DNA of 42,932 nucleotides, taken from Bacteroidales bacterium (GTDB lineage Bacteria > Bacteroidota > Bacteroidia > Bacteroidales > P3). The number at the start of each line of letters is the position of its first letter. Positions within the stretch are counted from its first letter, which is position 1. Shown here in pieces: positions 42,883 to 42,932 of this stretch. The position numbers and the translations under genes are program-made. The stretch covers positions 1-42,932 of the forward strand of contig JAFVBC010000034.1 in the NCBI GenBank assembly GCA_017480185.1. Reading direction: 5' to 3'. The notes beneath the pieces were generated by a model that did not search any database, was not told where the DNA came from, and was given only the letters and a program-made list of their open reading frames with translations.

Positions 42883-42932
42883 ACAAGTAGGGCATTTCTT
42901 CAGTCGTTCTTCAGTTGTTCTTCAGTCATTGA
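42883..42932. repeat. Family A palindrome, copy 5 (cut by the window end)
   Basis: ACAAGTAGGGCA, three direct 11-mers (42895-42927, first with T at position 1), ATT and the first two bases of the inverted arm. Lies upstream of the 45-codon gene promoter. Confidence 0.85.

Overview
The window looks like a chromosomal segment of an anaerobic Bacteroidales bacterium, probably Prevotellaceae or a close relative (genus not determinable from sequence alone). Reasons: repeated Bacteroidetes-type promoters (a TAnnTTTG box, often with an upstream TTTG), a secreted C25 protease with a type IX secretion C-terminal domain, a TonB-dependent receptor with a carboxypeptidase-regulatory-like N-terminal domain, type III glutamine synthetase, LpxK, the gene order DUF4271 - HemD-like - RnpA - YidD, and a Tgt lacking the zinc cysteines, as I recall for Bacteroides homologues.

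Layout. 1-1992 is decayed DNA: a broken + strand gene ending in a toxin-like nuclease domain, a 153-bp partial duplication, and a broken - strand gene. 1993-4545 is a compact + strand operon of a TerB-like protein, a coiled-coil four-helix membrane protein and a membrane-anchored VWA-like protein, a candidate Ter-like stress module. After a small GNAT come tgt (+) and a six-gene - strand operon (SpoU methyltransferase, C_GCAxxG protein, HD hydrolase, Mpl, DUF2027-like, IspG) at 6542-11642. A TonB receptor with an upstream His/Cys-rich exported protein (11702-14468) follows, then a two-gene - strand operon of an SH3-like polytopic membrane protein and a membrane-anchored protein with a ribosomal L7/L12-like domain (14645-16211). 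The + strand run 16913-22627 holds the C25 protease, DUF4271, HemD-like, rnpA and yidD; dtd and a UvrD-type helicase lie on the other strand.

25943-34250 holds DUF2752 and CCC-motif membrane proteins, an oxygen/peroxide detoxification pair (flavodiiron protein and reverse rubrerythrin), lpxK, and a - strand hisS - surface protein - glnN operon. 34715-38216 holds a polyprenol-phosphate sugar transferase, a zeta-toxin-like kinase with a small overlapping partner, and a DPP-IV-type peptidase. 38922-42032 is a tightly coupled + strand operon: ribE, sodB, a PqqD-like protein, an HprK-like kinase and a fusion of a SipW/Sec11-type peptidase with a VanZ-like domain. A NUDIX gene and a 45-codon gene with its own promoter and terminator close the window.

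Two intergenic repeat families recur: (A) five copies of a palindrome built from tandem 11-mers GTTCTTCAGTY, whose arms differ by exactly one unit in all four complete copies, and (B) GC-rich palindromic elements with CCACCCCT/AGGGGTGG ends, twice next to family A. No tRNA, rRNA, CRISPR array or intact transposase was seen.
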